Source: Anastrepha obliqua
Taxonomy: Eukaryota; Arthropoda; Insecta; Diptera; Tephritidae
Reading direction: 5' to 3'
DNA: 64,000 nt
Assembly (NCBI RefSeq): GCF_027943255.1
Contig: NC_072896.1
Coordinates: 3,782,001 to 3,846,000, forward strand
Shown: positions 55,380 through 64,000 of the stretch, piece after piece
How positions within the stretch are numbered: position 1 is the first letter of the stretch
Layout of the letters: every line of letters begins with the position of its first letter
Notes under the pieces: model-generated
The model's database searches: none
What the model was told of the DNA's origin: nothing
Seen by the model: only the letters and a program-made list of their open reading frames with translations
Position numbers and translations under genes: made by a program

Positions 55380-56390
55380 GTGCAGAGCCTGCTGAGCTAC
55401 CCTATATTTTAAGACTTTTTAAAAATTTTAACCCATTCTGGGATTTATTGTTCCATGAGTTATACGAACAGACCATTTACAAAGGATGTGCTCTGAATTT
55501 TTAGTGTTCATTTCACAGAATTGACAGATGATGGCTCCAGAGAGGCCAATTTTTTAAGAGATATCTCAGGCTACGATGGCCTGTTAAGTAACCAGTTAAA
55601 AGTCTTAAGTTTTCTGCTGAGCAAAAGTCGCATAGCAGAAATTCCTCTGACCGACGTTAGGAATGGTCTCGCTTATCGCTGACCGATAGAATTTCGCCAC
55701 TGTTCGACGAATTTCTTCTCCTCCAACAAAAATTTCTTAATGTTACGCTTTGTAAGTCGACAAAGAGGCTCAGTACCAATTAGAGGCACGTTTGCTCCTT
55801 TTTTAGCCATTTTCCAGCCATTTCATGTCCCTCATATACCTCATGTCCCGCTACCCAACCTAAGGTTCCCTAAAGATGTTAAGAAAGTTAGTCAATTACC
55901 ATTTTTGAGGTGATTACAGGTGATAGAAAGGCTTTCGAAACCTTCTTGACTCTCTGAATGTTTGTAAATGTGGGGTATTCTAATTTTTCTATGGAGATAA
56001 TTACACACATCCCAATTGCATGTATTTCTACCTGGAAGATTGTTGGGCAAAAACCCATTGGAATCGAGTTTTTGAGCTTAGGCCAATTGATTCTCACCTC
56101 TGTTCTGCCATCTTCTAATTTGGACCCTTCAGTAAACCATATCTGGGGGCCAGGTTTGAAGGTGATAGAATTATTTCTCCAGGCCGTACGTTTAGAACTT
56201 GAAAGGTCCTGAAGAGAGTGGGTTTGAATAGGATTACGTCGGGATAAAAAATGGAATTATGTCGAACCTTTTCTTAGATCTTTATTTGTCCTTTCATATC
56301 CTCATTTTTTATATTGGAGCTGGCTTTAAACCTCAAACGAGTGCATTTTGCAATTAAAACAGAAAGCGGTGGTATGCATAAGGCTTCAAA
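55380..56390 (-). mobile_element. LOA/R1-like LINE, strongly decayed
   Basis: Minus-strand relative of the 31385-33606 element. The zinc-knuckle region aligns by eye with 31440-31560 (matching TGTGCTCTGAATTTTTAGTG against TGTTCTGAGCTTTCTATGTC). The RNase H piece reads PTIFQAEIHAIGMCV-like at about 55985-56060. Thumb remnants lie at 56240-56390. Many stops. Confidence 0.65.
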
Positions 56391-56394
56391 AATG

Positions 56395-56754
56395 TTACTC
56401 AACATGAACCAAAGCTACTAATTATGAAAGAGGGTGATTACAGCATCAACTTTGCTGAAAACAGTACTAGTCCAGAGGGACAAATTTTTTTTTGCGGAGG
56501 GTTAAATTTTAAAGTTTTGGGCGAAAATACGATGTGAGTTTTAAAGGTTTTCGAGAGGAGTTGAGCCAAAGTAAGCTGGATGCATCGTTGACATGATTTT
56601 TTAGTCACTGTTTTTGAGCTATGGCAAATTGCTTCGTTACTTCAATGAAAATGCATAAGAAAGGCAGTTAGATGGTTAAGGTATTCCAAAATATTTAAAG
56701 CAGACAATTTTATTGGTGGTCACCAAAGGCACTTATGCGGGTTAAGAGAGGTAG
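56395..56754. other. Intergenic; nothing recognised
   Basis: AT-rich. It contains GCGGAGGGTTAA at about 56496, shared with the direct repeats at 49 and 50 kb. Confidence 0.4.
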
Positions 56755-57075
56755 AGGTCCAAGACGCCTCCTCAGAAGGATAGTAACTTTCTCGCTCTTG
56801 TGCTAGACACTCTGAGAGCGTAGGTACCTTGCACTGATTGCAAAGTTTTTCGCCGACATTGCATCCGCTTTGCGAATCTAGCCATATTTCGCATCCTTAT
56901 AGAAGCATTGAGTTCGTCGTGCTCATTAAAAGTTTTCGCTTACTCCGAGTTGGACCTCCAAGGTTTGCCATGGCTTACTTAACATGCCGCTTACTTTGGC
57001 AACTCTTGTGGCAGCTTGATTTATGTGCGCCAGTAAGTTAATCTTGAGTCTAGTTGCACTCCTAGGTATTAGAGA
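56755..57075 (-). mobile_element. LINE reverse-transcriptase fragment
   Basis: Minus-strand reading: YLGVQLDSRLTYWRHINQAA, TRVAKVSGMLSK, then after a shift GGPTRSKRKLLMSTTNSMLL YGCEIWLDS. This is the post-YADD and thumb region of an R1/LOA-type reverse transcriptase. Short and broken. Confidence 0.65.
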
Positions 57076-57111
57076 GGTATACTTTATGAGAGAGTGCACT
57101 GTACTTATATA

Positions 57112-57836
57112 TAGGGTGGCCCATGTAAAATTTGCTTTTTGAATCGGCTATAAAAAAAACTAATTAATATTTTTTCAAACTTTTTTTTTATTTTGAAGAT
57201 TGAACATTGTCATTTATGAATGAAAAATAATATCGTTCAAATGACTGCCACGACTGGCTTTACAGTAGGCCATTCGATCAACCCAATTTTTAAGCACATT
57301 TTCGATTGTTTGGGCTCCAATTTCATGAATGGCAACTTCGATTTCGTGTTTTACAGCATAAATCATCTCTGGATGGTTCGCATAGCATTTGCCCTTAACG
57401 GCTCCCCACAAAAAATAGTCCAACGGGCTTAAATCACAGTTCCGAGGCGGCCAATTGATATCGGAATTTCGGCTGAATTTTCGGTTTTCTAAAACGGTAG
57501 CCAAAAGTTCGAGTGTTACTTTGGCAGTGTGACAAGTTGCACCGTCCTGTTGAAACCGAATGTCGCCCATGTCATCCTCTTCAATTTTTGGAAACAAAAA
57601 CTCGTTGAGCATGTCACGGTAACGCTCGCCATTTACTGTAACCGCGGAAGAAGAAGAAGACTCACCACTTTGGAAATAGGTTTTCAATATTTCCCAATTT
57701 TGTTCAAGCACATAGCGTCTCATTTCGTAAATGTCAAACCTTTAAGTAAATTATGAACACATTTGACATTTCATTTGTGTTACCATTCTCAAAAAAATAG
57801 GTGGTTAAAAAAGCAAACGCTATATGTCCCAGCCTG
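57112..57836 (-). mobile_element. DD41D mariner, non-autonomous, complete ends
   Basis: Left end TAGGGTGGCCCATGTAAAAT TTGCTTTTTGAA; right end (minus strand) CAGGCTGGGACATATAGCGT TTGCTTTTTTAACC. TA flanks both sides. Length 725 bp, a shorter relative of 39957-40850. Confidence 0.87.
57214..57723 (-). pseudogene. DD41D transposase with central deletion, open frame
   Basis: A 169-residue uninterrupted minus-strand frame: MRRYVLEQNWEILKTYFQSG ESSSSS (N-terminus), then directly AVTVNGERYRDMLNEFLFPK, IRFQQDGATCHTAKVTLELL (second Asp), NWPPRNCDLSPLDYFLWGAV (third Asp, DD41D spacing) and CKASRGSHLNDIIFHS. The DNA-binding part and first Asp are deleted at a GAAGAAGAAGA purine run. It has no catalytic triad, so it cannot transpose, although the frame is still open. 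Confidence 0.83.
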
Positions 57837-57841
57837 TACAA

Positions 57842-57920
57842 TATAATTGGCGCGTATTCTTCTGTTAGGAGTTTGGCCTCCGATTCGTGGTGTGCGTTTT
57901 GGCACCCAATTTCTTGCCAT
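57842..57920 (-). mobile_element. SINE/LINE tail fragment
   Basis: Read on the minus strand: GAGGCCAAACTCCTAACAGA and AGAATACGCGCCAATTATAT, matching the shared CTCGGCCAAA...GCGCCAATTA tail module. No head present. Confidence 0.45.
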
Positions 57921-57974
57921 GCCACGACTTGCGCAACATTCTCCTTCGGAAAAGATTCGCATCGGCTATTACGA

Positions 57975-58320
57975 ACGCGAATGCGAATGCGAATATTCGC
58001 AACATACCTGGTACAAATGTATGCATGCATGTTGTTTTTGTTGTGTAGTTATAACATGAATGTCATGCATCTTAATCCTTCGGCATAGCAGCGAGCACAG
58101 GCATGTTTTTGTGTAGGGCAGAGCTGATTTCATTCACTAGAAATTTTGAAAAACAAATATATGTTTGTATGTATATACAAGTACAACAAATATTATTTAT
58201 TTGCAATGAGTAAATAATGACGTTAGTATGTTTTTATGTACGTATGTTTGTATGTGTGTGCGAAGCAATAATTTCGTTCAGCGAGTATTCGTGTTTATAA
58301 TCCAGATTTTAATGGGCTCT
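57975..58320. other. GAATGC hexamers and intergenic sequence
   Basis: CGAATG-type repeats at 57976-57994, as at 54989. Otherwise no gene recognised. Confidence 0.45.
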
Positions 58321-58420
58321 TTTTTGTACAATTAAGTATATGAATGTATGTATGTATATATATATATGTATGTATGTATATATATATGTATGTATGTATG
58401 TATGTAGGTATGCAGGTATA
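58320..58420. repeat. TATG/TA microsatellite
   Basis: Long interrupted run of TATG and TA units (GTATGTATGTATATATATAT and similar). Confidence 0.85.
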
Positions 58421-59935
58421 TATCCACCTTAACTTTGTCTACTTGCACACTTATTTACTCTATTATTTAGTACATTTTTATTTATCTATTAGTTCGCCAT
58501 TCATTCACAAGCACGAGTCGTAAACCCCACCATCGAGGCATTTAGTCATTCGCTGGAATTTATGTAATTACAGTATTTGATATGGGCCTACATACGAGTA
58601 TATGTATGTATGTATGTCTGCCTGCGTCTAACTAGAATAGTTCCATACAAACTATTTATGAACATACTTTTGTATGTAGGTATGTGGCGTGCATAAATGC
58701 TCAGAGATATATATATAAGTACGTGTGTACATATGTGCATAAGTATGTATATTATAATTGCACAAAGATTTGTTGTTAAAAATTTCTACAATTATTTACA
58801 AACATACATATGTGTGTATGTAGTTGCTGTGTGTTGCTGTAGAGTGGAAAGTCGTGGAACCCACGAGGAGCGTTTTGGCTTTGTCTAGCAACGCATATAA
58901 AAATATATGTATGTATGTGCGCGTAGGTATGTATGACTGTGCATATGTATGCATATTTCATGTATTTGCACCAAAGTAACATTTCCTAGTGCGCCATCGC
59001 GGATTGCCATTGCAGATTTCTGTTCGCCTGGTGAAAATAAGAAATCTATATGTACCTTATAATGCCGACACACACACACAAACACAGATGATTTATGCAA
59101 ATATATGCATTTAGATATTAAATAAAACAGTATTACATACATACATACTTCGATAGTTTTGAGTTAATGTGCAAATTTGCTATTTAAAGTGTTCGGAAAA
59201 CCACTCTTGTGTGCTCCAGTAAACAGTTAACTCCTGGAGACTCCATGATACATACATACATACATATGTACATACATAACTGACTGCAGAGCTCTAAGCG
59301 AATAATGAAAACACTTTTGCATTATTTCTTATATATGAACATACGTACATACATACATAAGTACATTCATCCATATTGGTTACTAATTTAAGTTCAACTT
59401 TGACAGCATTGCCATACTGATATGGATATAAGAATCATATATACAAACATACATACAAACATGCAAACATAAATACAAACATACATCCAAACATGCATAC
59501 ATACATACATTTGCGTTTGCATGGACTTTCATATCCAACAGACGTGTCTGCCATCGAAAATTTTAGTTTATTTACTCAAAACACAGAAAGCGCCATTAAT
59601 TTGTAGTTCTTTATGTATTTAATATAGGATTGTAACACGCAGACTATTCGCGTACATACATACATACATATGTGAGTGAGTGTAAGCATATTTGACGAAA
59701 TGCCCTTTTAAAACTGTAAGCCTGTGTAACTTAAATTCGATGTCATCAAATTTTAAATATAACTTAAAAGGCTCATATTCGCCGAATGAGTCCAAAAAGT
59801 CAGCCCCTTTACCCTCAGGAGGGAAACAGTGCTGATTCTTCATCGTCATCAGGTTGTTAATATCAAAGTCTGGTACATCTGCACGTGTAGCAAAGAAATA
59901 AGAGCCAAATGCGGACCCTTTCCAATTATGTCTAA
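58421..59935. other. Intergenic, microsatellite-rich; no gene seen
   Basis: Further CATA/TATG tracts near 58600, 58905, 59140, 59250, 59345, 59440-59510 and 59655. Frames here are low-complexity (YVCMYV-type) artefacts. Confidence 0.5.
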
Positions 59936-60331
59936 TTCATATAATTCGAATTACTCTCGAATCCGGGCCCCTCTGAGAACTCCGGGCTCGGGGTAAAAAG
60001 TTCCCGACCCCTCCCCCTCCCGTCGGGCCTGCTAAGGAGAGGTTGTTGAGATGAGTACACCGCATCCTCCATACAGTTGACATAAAAAATACTCGAAGTA
60101 ATACCCAGTCGCACAGTATGTATGTATATTTCGCAGTTAGTGCCCTATAAGGACACACACAAAATGCGCGAACTGAGATTTTATCAACGTCAGATGATTC
60201 CTCGAACGCCTACTTGCCCAGCGCTCGGTGAGTTGACCTGAAGCTTACCCTTCCAGAAGCAAACAACAGGTCGTCAAGTGGATCTAAATTCTCTCCATTT
60301 GTGGAGAAACTACCTCCCTTGTCTGGCCAGC

Positions 60332-61279
60332 TCATTCGCCTCGCAGTTTCCCGCAATAGCCAGGTAGCCAGATGAGCCTTATATCAAGGAAAGTAAAGTC
60401 AGGCATTTCCTGACCCTTTTTCAAGTGCACCGTCAACGAGCTCAGAACCCTAATTGCCGTTTGGCTAGCGCAGTAAAAGCCAAGCCTTTCTTTCAACTTC
60501 GAGCCATCCTTGAACAAGTTCACTACGCCCTGTCTCGAAATGCTGCACCACACCCACTCCTCCCTTGTTGAATATGAATGGAGAATGCCCCGTTTGGACT
60601 AAGTAACGGTATACAAGTATCAGTTGTCAAGGAGACGAAGCCTAAGTTTCTAAGGATACCTGAGTGTCCGTAAGTGAGGTCGAGCCTGTAGCCATTCAGT
60701 CTGATTGTGGCATGTGCAGCGGCAGTTTTGCCTGCGATGCCTACAGGTACCACATGCACCACGACATTAAGCACTAGATTAGGAGTAGTTCGAAACGCCC
60801 CACTGATTCTAATAACACCAGTACTATGAACTCTCTCCAGCTTCTTCACCGTTGTCTTCCTCTCCAGTGAGCTCCACCAGAAGATTACTCCATACAACAA
60901 AATTGACTTCATAATGATATTATAGAGCCGAAATGCAACCCTAGACGAGAGGCTCCATCTTTTGCTAACAACGCTCTTGCACCCATACAACTCCTTTTGG
61001 GCCCATTGTCTATTTCCACGTTAGCTTTTTGTCAAGGATTAGACCTAGGTATTTCATCTTGTCAGAAAGCAAAAAGCGCCCCTATTGAGGGAAGTTAAGC
61101 TCTGGGTATTTTATATTATATTCCTTCGTAAATAGGACGAGCTCCGTCTTGAGGGCGTTCCCTGTAACAATTAGTACCACGTCATCCGCGTAAGCAATCA
61201 CCCTGCATCCCCTTCTCACCAGCTCCACCTGCAAGTCAGTGGCAACGCCAATTAAAAGAGGTGGTGAGACCATACTCAC
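60332..61279 (-). pseudogene. RT palm, thumb and RNase H of the 60-61 kb LINE
   Basis: Frame 61082-61279: VATDLQVELVRRGCRVIAYA DDVVLIVTG and ALKTELVLFTKEYN. Frame 60523-60990: CKSVVSKRWSLSSRVAFRLY, ILLYGVIFWWSSLERKTTVK and VIRISGAFRTTPNLVLNVVV (thumb). Frame 60332-60553: VVNLFKDGSKLKERLGFYCA (RNase H start, Asp in KDGSK) and FLDIRLIWLPGYCGKLRGE (RNase H end, PGY for PGH). Frameshifts between pieces. Confidence 0.8.
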
Positions 61280-61302
61280 CTGACGAGGTCCTTTTACGTC
61301 AG

Positions 61303-61655
61303 CTGTATGGAGGATGAGGTGGAATCATCTTAGCACTTGCTCCTCAGCTGTTCCGGTCTCGCGGGATTAAGATTTAGGCATCTTGGTTCTCACTTCTTTT
61401 CAGACATAGGACGTCTTGATATCAAAAACCTGATGAACTTCGTCAGCAGCATAAAATGGCTAACACAACCGCAAATTAGTCACTGTTCATAGTCCATAAA
61501 TACTCAACCCTCCTCACCCCTCTCCTTTTCGTCCTATCGTTTTTTTCCTTCACCTCTTTTTCCCTCGTGCAATGGTATCTCACAGGATGAACTAAACTTC
61601 TTTCGCCCAAGTGGTCCCACTCTCTGGGCAACCATTACAACCTAACCTAAACTAA
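61303..61655 (+). mobile_element. LINE 3' end, plus strand
   Basis: Starts in the zinc-knuckle coding region (TGTATGGAGGATGAGGTGGA, the same 20 bases as on the minus strand near 37510). Then come frames reading RHLGSHFFSDIGRLDIKNLM and NFVSSIKWLTQPQISHCS, then CTCTCTGGGCAACCATTACA and tail ACCTAACCTAAACTAACCTA. 5'-truncated. Confidence 0.72.
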
Positions 61656-61794
61656 CCTATGACTAACGACTCTCTCTGCCACGAATATGAGAGTGATTGC
61701 CTCCAGAGAATGTGTGCCTTCAGGAAGACGTTATTTAAAGACCCTTCAATGTCGAAGCATGCGCTCACAGCAAACCTTCTAATTTCTCGTTTTT

Positions 61795-62880
61795 TGTAGT
61801 TTGTAATAACTTTTACATTTTCTACATTACAACAAAATAAGTAAAGTATGTATAAGTTCAAATTACTTCTAAATGAATTGTTAAAACAAAACTAATTGTT
61901 TAGTCTTAATCAGTTTTTCATAGCCCCTAAGCAATATTGTATTTTTTAAGCCTTTCAGAAGGTGCGTGAATCGTTTTTTTGTGTTTGTGTCTTTTATAAG
62001 TTAATCATCTTCACTGCACTCAATCTGTGAGTTGCTATATTCCAAGGCCTCAATGATGGTCATGCAAGCACTGACATCACTCATAATTCATTTAAATATT
62101 ATTAACAGATCAGCAATTTCGACTGCTAGCTCTAAACTCTGTTAAATGTAATCCACAAAGTTAGTTGTGGTCCGTTTGCATATCCTTTGGGGCCATTTTC
62201 GAATGCAAGTATGGCTCATTGTACTCGTAGGCTGCCGCTAATGCAAAATCAGCAACTCATTCATCAGCGTACTCGTGAGTTTAACTATCATTAGCGGAAT
62301 TTGGTTCGAATTGGACATCAGCTGCTTTATCAAATGCCACGTAATCTTTATTAGTTTATACCCCAGCAAATATACCAGTTGCTTCATAACCTTTCAAGTG
62401 CATACCTCACCATATACCCCACTGCTGCTTCTTGTTCGCTTACCTTTAGTTGTTCAAATCTGTCGGTATTTGTTCCTAGCAATACATTTACGAGTGCCTC
62501 TGAGTATATTTTGGCTGTTCCTTTCTTGCGCAAAAGCATAAATAAAACGCGAATGAATTGCATGAAAATACTCGACTTCCAAAAAACAATAATAAGTTAG
62601 CTATCACCCAATTAAAGTCGGATTAAGCGCTCAATGATGCATTGAGAAAACGGGTACAGAAGCCAGTATCCTCGTACGATCGACAACGCGAATCAGTAGG
62701 CAACGAATTTGCTTACAAATTCACAATAATCGTAAACCTGGAATTCGGATCGCATTACCTGCTTAGTTCAGTCCTTAAAAATATTTAACATAAAATTTAG
62801 ATTCCAAAGCCAGTCAAAAGGGACTACTTATAAATAGTGTGAAAATATAGACTGGAATGCCCGTTGCAAGCTTAATATTA
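61795..62880. other. Intergenic; no gene recognised
   Basis: AT-rich, no element or coding motif noticed. The frame at 62275-62541 is hydrophobic but has no recognisable family. Confidence 0.4.
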
Positions 62881-63248
62881 AGGGTCGTTAAGTTTCAAGG
62901 GTCGGTGTTGATTTTGAATAAAATACAATTTTTTTAGGAAATTATTTTCATTTTTCTTTATTGTGATAATATTGGTATCGCTCAATTACGTATAAAACAA
63001 AATATCGGCCGCGGCTTTGTCGGCACACCTCCATCCGATGGTCCAAATTTTTTATCACACTGAGGCATAATTGAGGTTCTATGCCGTTAATGTGCCGACT
63101 TATCTCATCCTTCAGCTCTTGAATTGTTGCTGGGTTATCGACGTACACCTTTTCTTTCAAATAACCCCAAAGAAAGAAGTCCAACGGTGTCGTTGACGCC
63201 TAGGTGTGGTTCACATTCAACATCGGCCCTTGAAATTTAACCATCCTT
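62881..63248 (-). mobile_element. Short DD41D mariner derivative
   Basis: Left end AGGGTCGTTAAGTTTCAAGG GTCGGTGTT; right end (minus strand) AAGGATGGTTAAATTTCAAG GGCCGATGTT. Length about 370 bp. The minus-strand frame 62948-63184 reads DFFLWGYLKEKVYVDNPATI, QELKDEISRHINGIEPQLCL and LDHRMEVCRQSRGR, the C-terminal end of the transposase. Same family as 49064-49935. Confidence 0.82.
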
Positions 63249-63379
63249 TAGTACATCGTAAGCAATAGAAAAAACCAAACCGCCATTAACTCAACAGAAA
63301 GCTGTGATACTTCATCACACTAACAAACTATGTAGAATTTTTGCTTTCATAGCGCGCAGTACTTTTTAGTAGATTTGCA

Positions 63380-63915
63380 TTTCAACAGTGCAAAGCGAAG
63401 AGCAAAAACTTTCACAAATGGCCATTCACTACTTTCATTTCGAATCACTGCGATTTATTTAATATTTGTGTGCAAGTACAGTATTTGGAATACGAATTTT
63501 TGTTGAATTATTATTTAGTAAAAATTTCAACTTTACTCGCAAACAAAAGTGCACCACAGTTGTTTGAAAATCTTTTTATTAAATAATTTAAGTAAAATCT
63601 GTGCAAATTTTAACAAAAAGTGCCGATATGTGTAACAGGCGAGAAGCCGCAAATAGCAGCAAAACTGAGTAGCAAAAACAGCAAAAACCACAACAACAGT
63701 AACAGCAGCATCCGGCAGCCGATGCAGCCACAGAACATAAAATTTCAAATTTTGCATAGTGTTGCCGAAAAAACCAAATGCACAAAAGAAAGTATGAAGC
63801 TGGTGGTCCAGTGGTACAGTGGGCCAGTGGATAGATGAAAGCCAATAGGAAGTGAGGAGCGGAAGTGAACTGTATAACTTGTGATTGTTGTTGGTTTGAT
63901 GACCGTGCTACACAG
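63380..63915 (+). other. Candidate non-coding first exon of a downstream + strand gene
   Basis: The stretch has the look of a fly 5' UTR: A-rich leader, then CAGCAAAAACAGCAAAAACC and CAACAACAGTAACAGCAGCA repeats, ending in CTACACAG followed by GTAAGG (donor at 63916). An initiator-like TTCAACAGTGC lies at about 63380-63390. Several stops in all plus frames make it non-coding. The rest of the gene would lie beyond the window. Confidence 0.4.
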
Positions 63916-64000
63916 GTAAGGGGTGTTTCCTGCTCAAATATCGGGCTGGAAAAGCAGCACTGAAGCTGCTAGGCAGGGAAGTCATATGTAAGTTTGTATG

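Larger units (their letters stand above)
59945..61790 (-). mobile_element. LOA/R1-like LINE, minus strand, split by its own family
   Basis: Minus-strand order: CFDIEGSLNNV (about 61735-61765), interruption 61303-61655, then PRQVSMVSPPLLIGVATDLQ and RRGCRVIAYADDVVLIVTGN (RT palm, catalytic Asp pair), thumb, RNase H, and a decayed knuckle region MRLGITSSIFYVNCMEDAVY (about 60060-60120). The central insertion lies in opposite orientation. Confidence 0.72.

Noticed and set aside
57214..57723. Functional transposase because the 169-residue frame is uninterrupted
   Set aside because: The DNA-binding domain and first catalytic Asp are deleted; two acidic residues remain, so it cannot be active.
63533..63845. 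Two minus-strand frames of 74-85 residues
   Set aside because: They arise from reading CAG/CAA repeats of the likely 5' UTR in reverse (Cys/Phe/Ala-rich), with no family match.

Overview
The window reads as nuclear DNA of a higher fly, most likely a tephritid fruit fly. The evidence is one intron-containing host gene of fly type, an AT-rich intergenic background full of CATA/TATG microsatellites, and several decayed mariner-type transposases with DD41D spacing (the rosa-like group known from Ceratitis rosa). Diptera is well supported; Tephritidae is an inference. There are no bacterial-style operons, rRNA genes or CRISPR arrays.

The only host protein gene I can build is bubblegum (bgm) on the + strand, CDS 27874-39017. 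It has eight coding exons that join in frame into 666 residues with all core motifs of an acyl-CoA synthetase. Intron 1 (6.0 kb) and intron 4 (2.55 kb) are swollen by retrotransposon debris. A polyadenylation signal lies about 110 bp after the stop. A spliced non-coding leader is implied by an acceptor just before the ATG. Its first exon was not identified; one weak promoter candidate lies near 11.9 kb. At the right edge (about 63.38-63.92 kb) there is a likely non-coding first exon of another + strand gene that continues beyond the window.

Almost everything else is transposon material. 0-13 kb: a decayed LINE with RNase H, a LINE 3' end, a SINE, a DD34D mariner, a DD41D mariner, and a 5'-truncated R1-like LINE (8523-11172) with a perfect 16-bp target-site duplication. 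13-27 kb: Tc1 fragments, a SINE, an internally deleted Tigger/pogo-like element with intact terminal repeats, a fold-back element, a DD41D mariner, and a mariner split by a LINE. 28-38 kb: LINEs inside bgm introns, one nested in another. 39-50 kb: mariners, an I-like LINE end, a chimeric LINE/mariner reading frame, a SINE, a 12-unit 47-bp tandem array, a Harbinger fragment, a Tc1 remnant and another mariner. 50-64 kb: a TTAA-flanked element, a SINE fragment, four LINE fragments (one self-nested), two more mariners and long microsatellite tracts.

No transposase or reverse transcriptase here is intact, so the mobile elements are relics. I did not find a convincing new multi-gene system. The most interesting signal is a tRNA-headed SINE family whose 3' end resembles the 3' end of a LINE family in the same window, which suggests a SINE/LINE partnership. 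Other strong signals are clean insertion scars, nested insertions, and a 55-bp exact duplication inside a short bgm intron.
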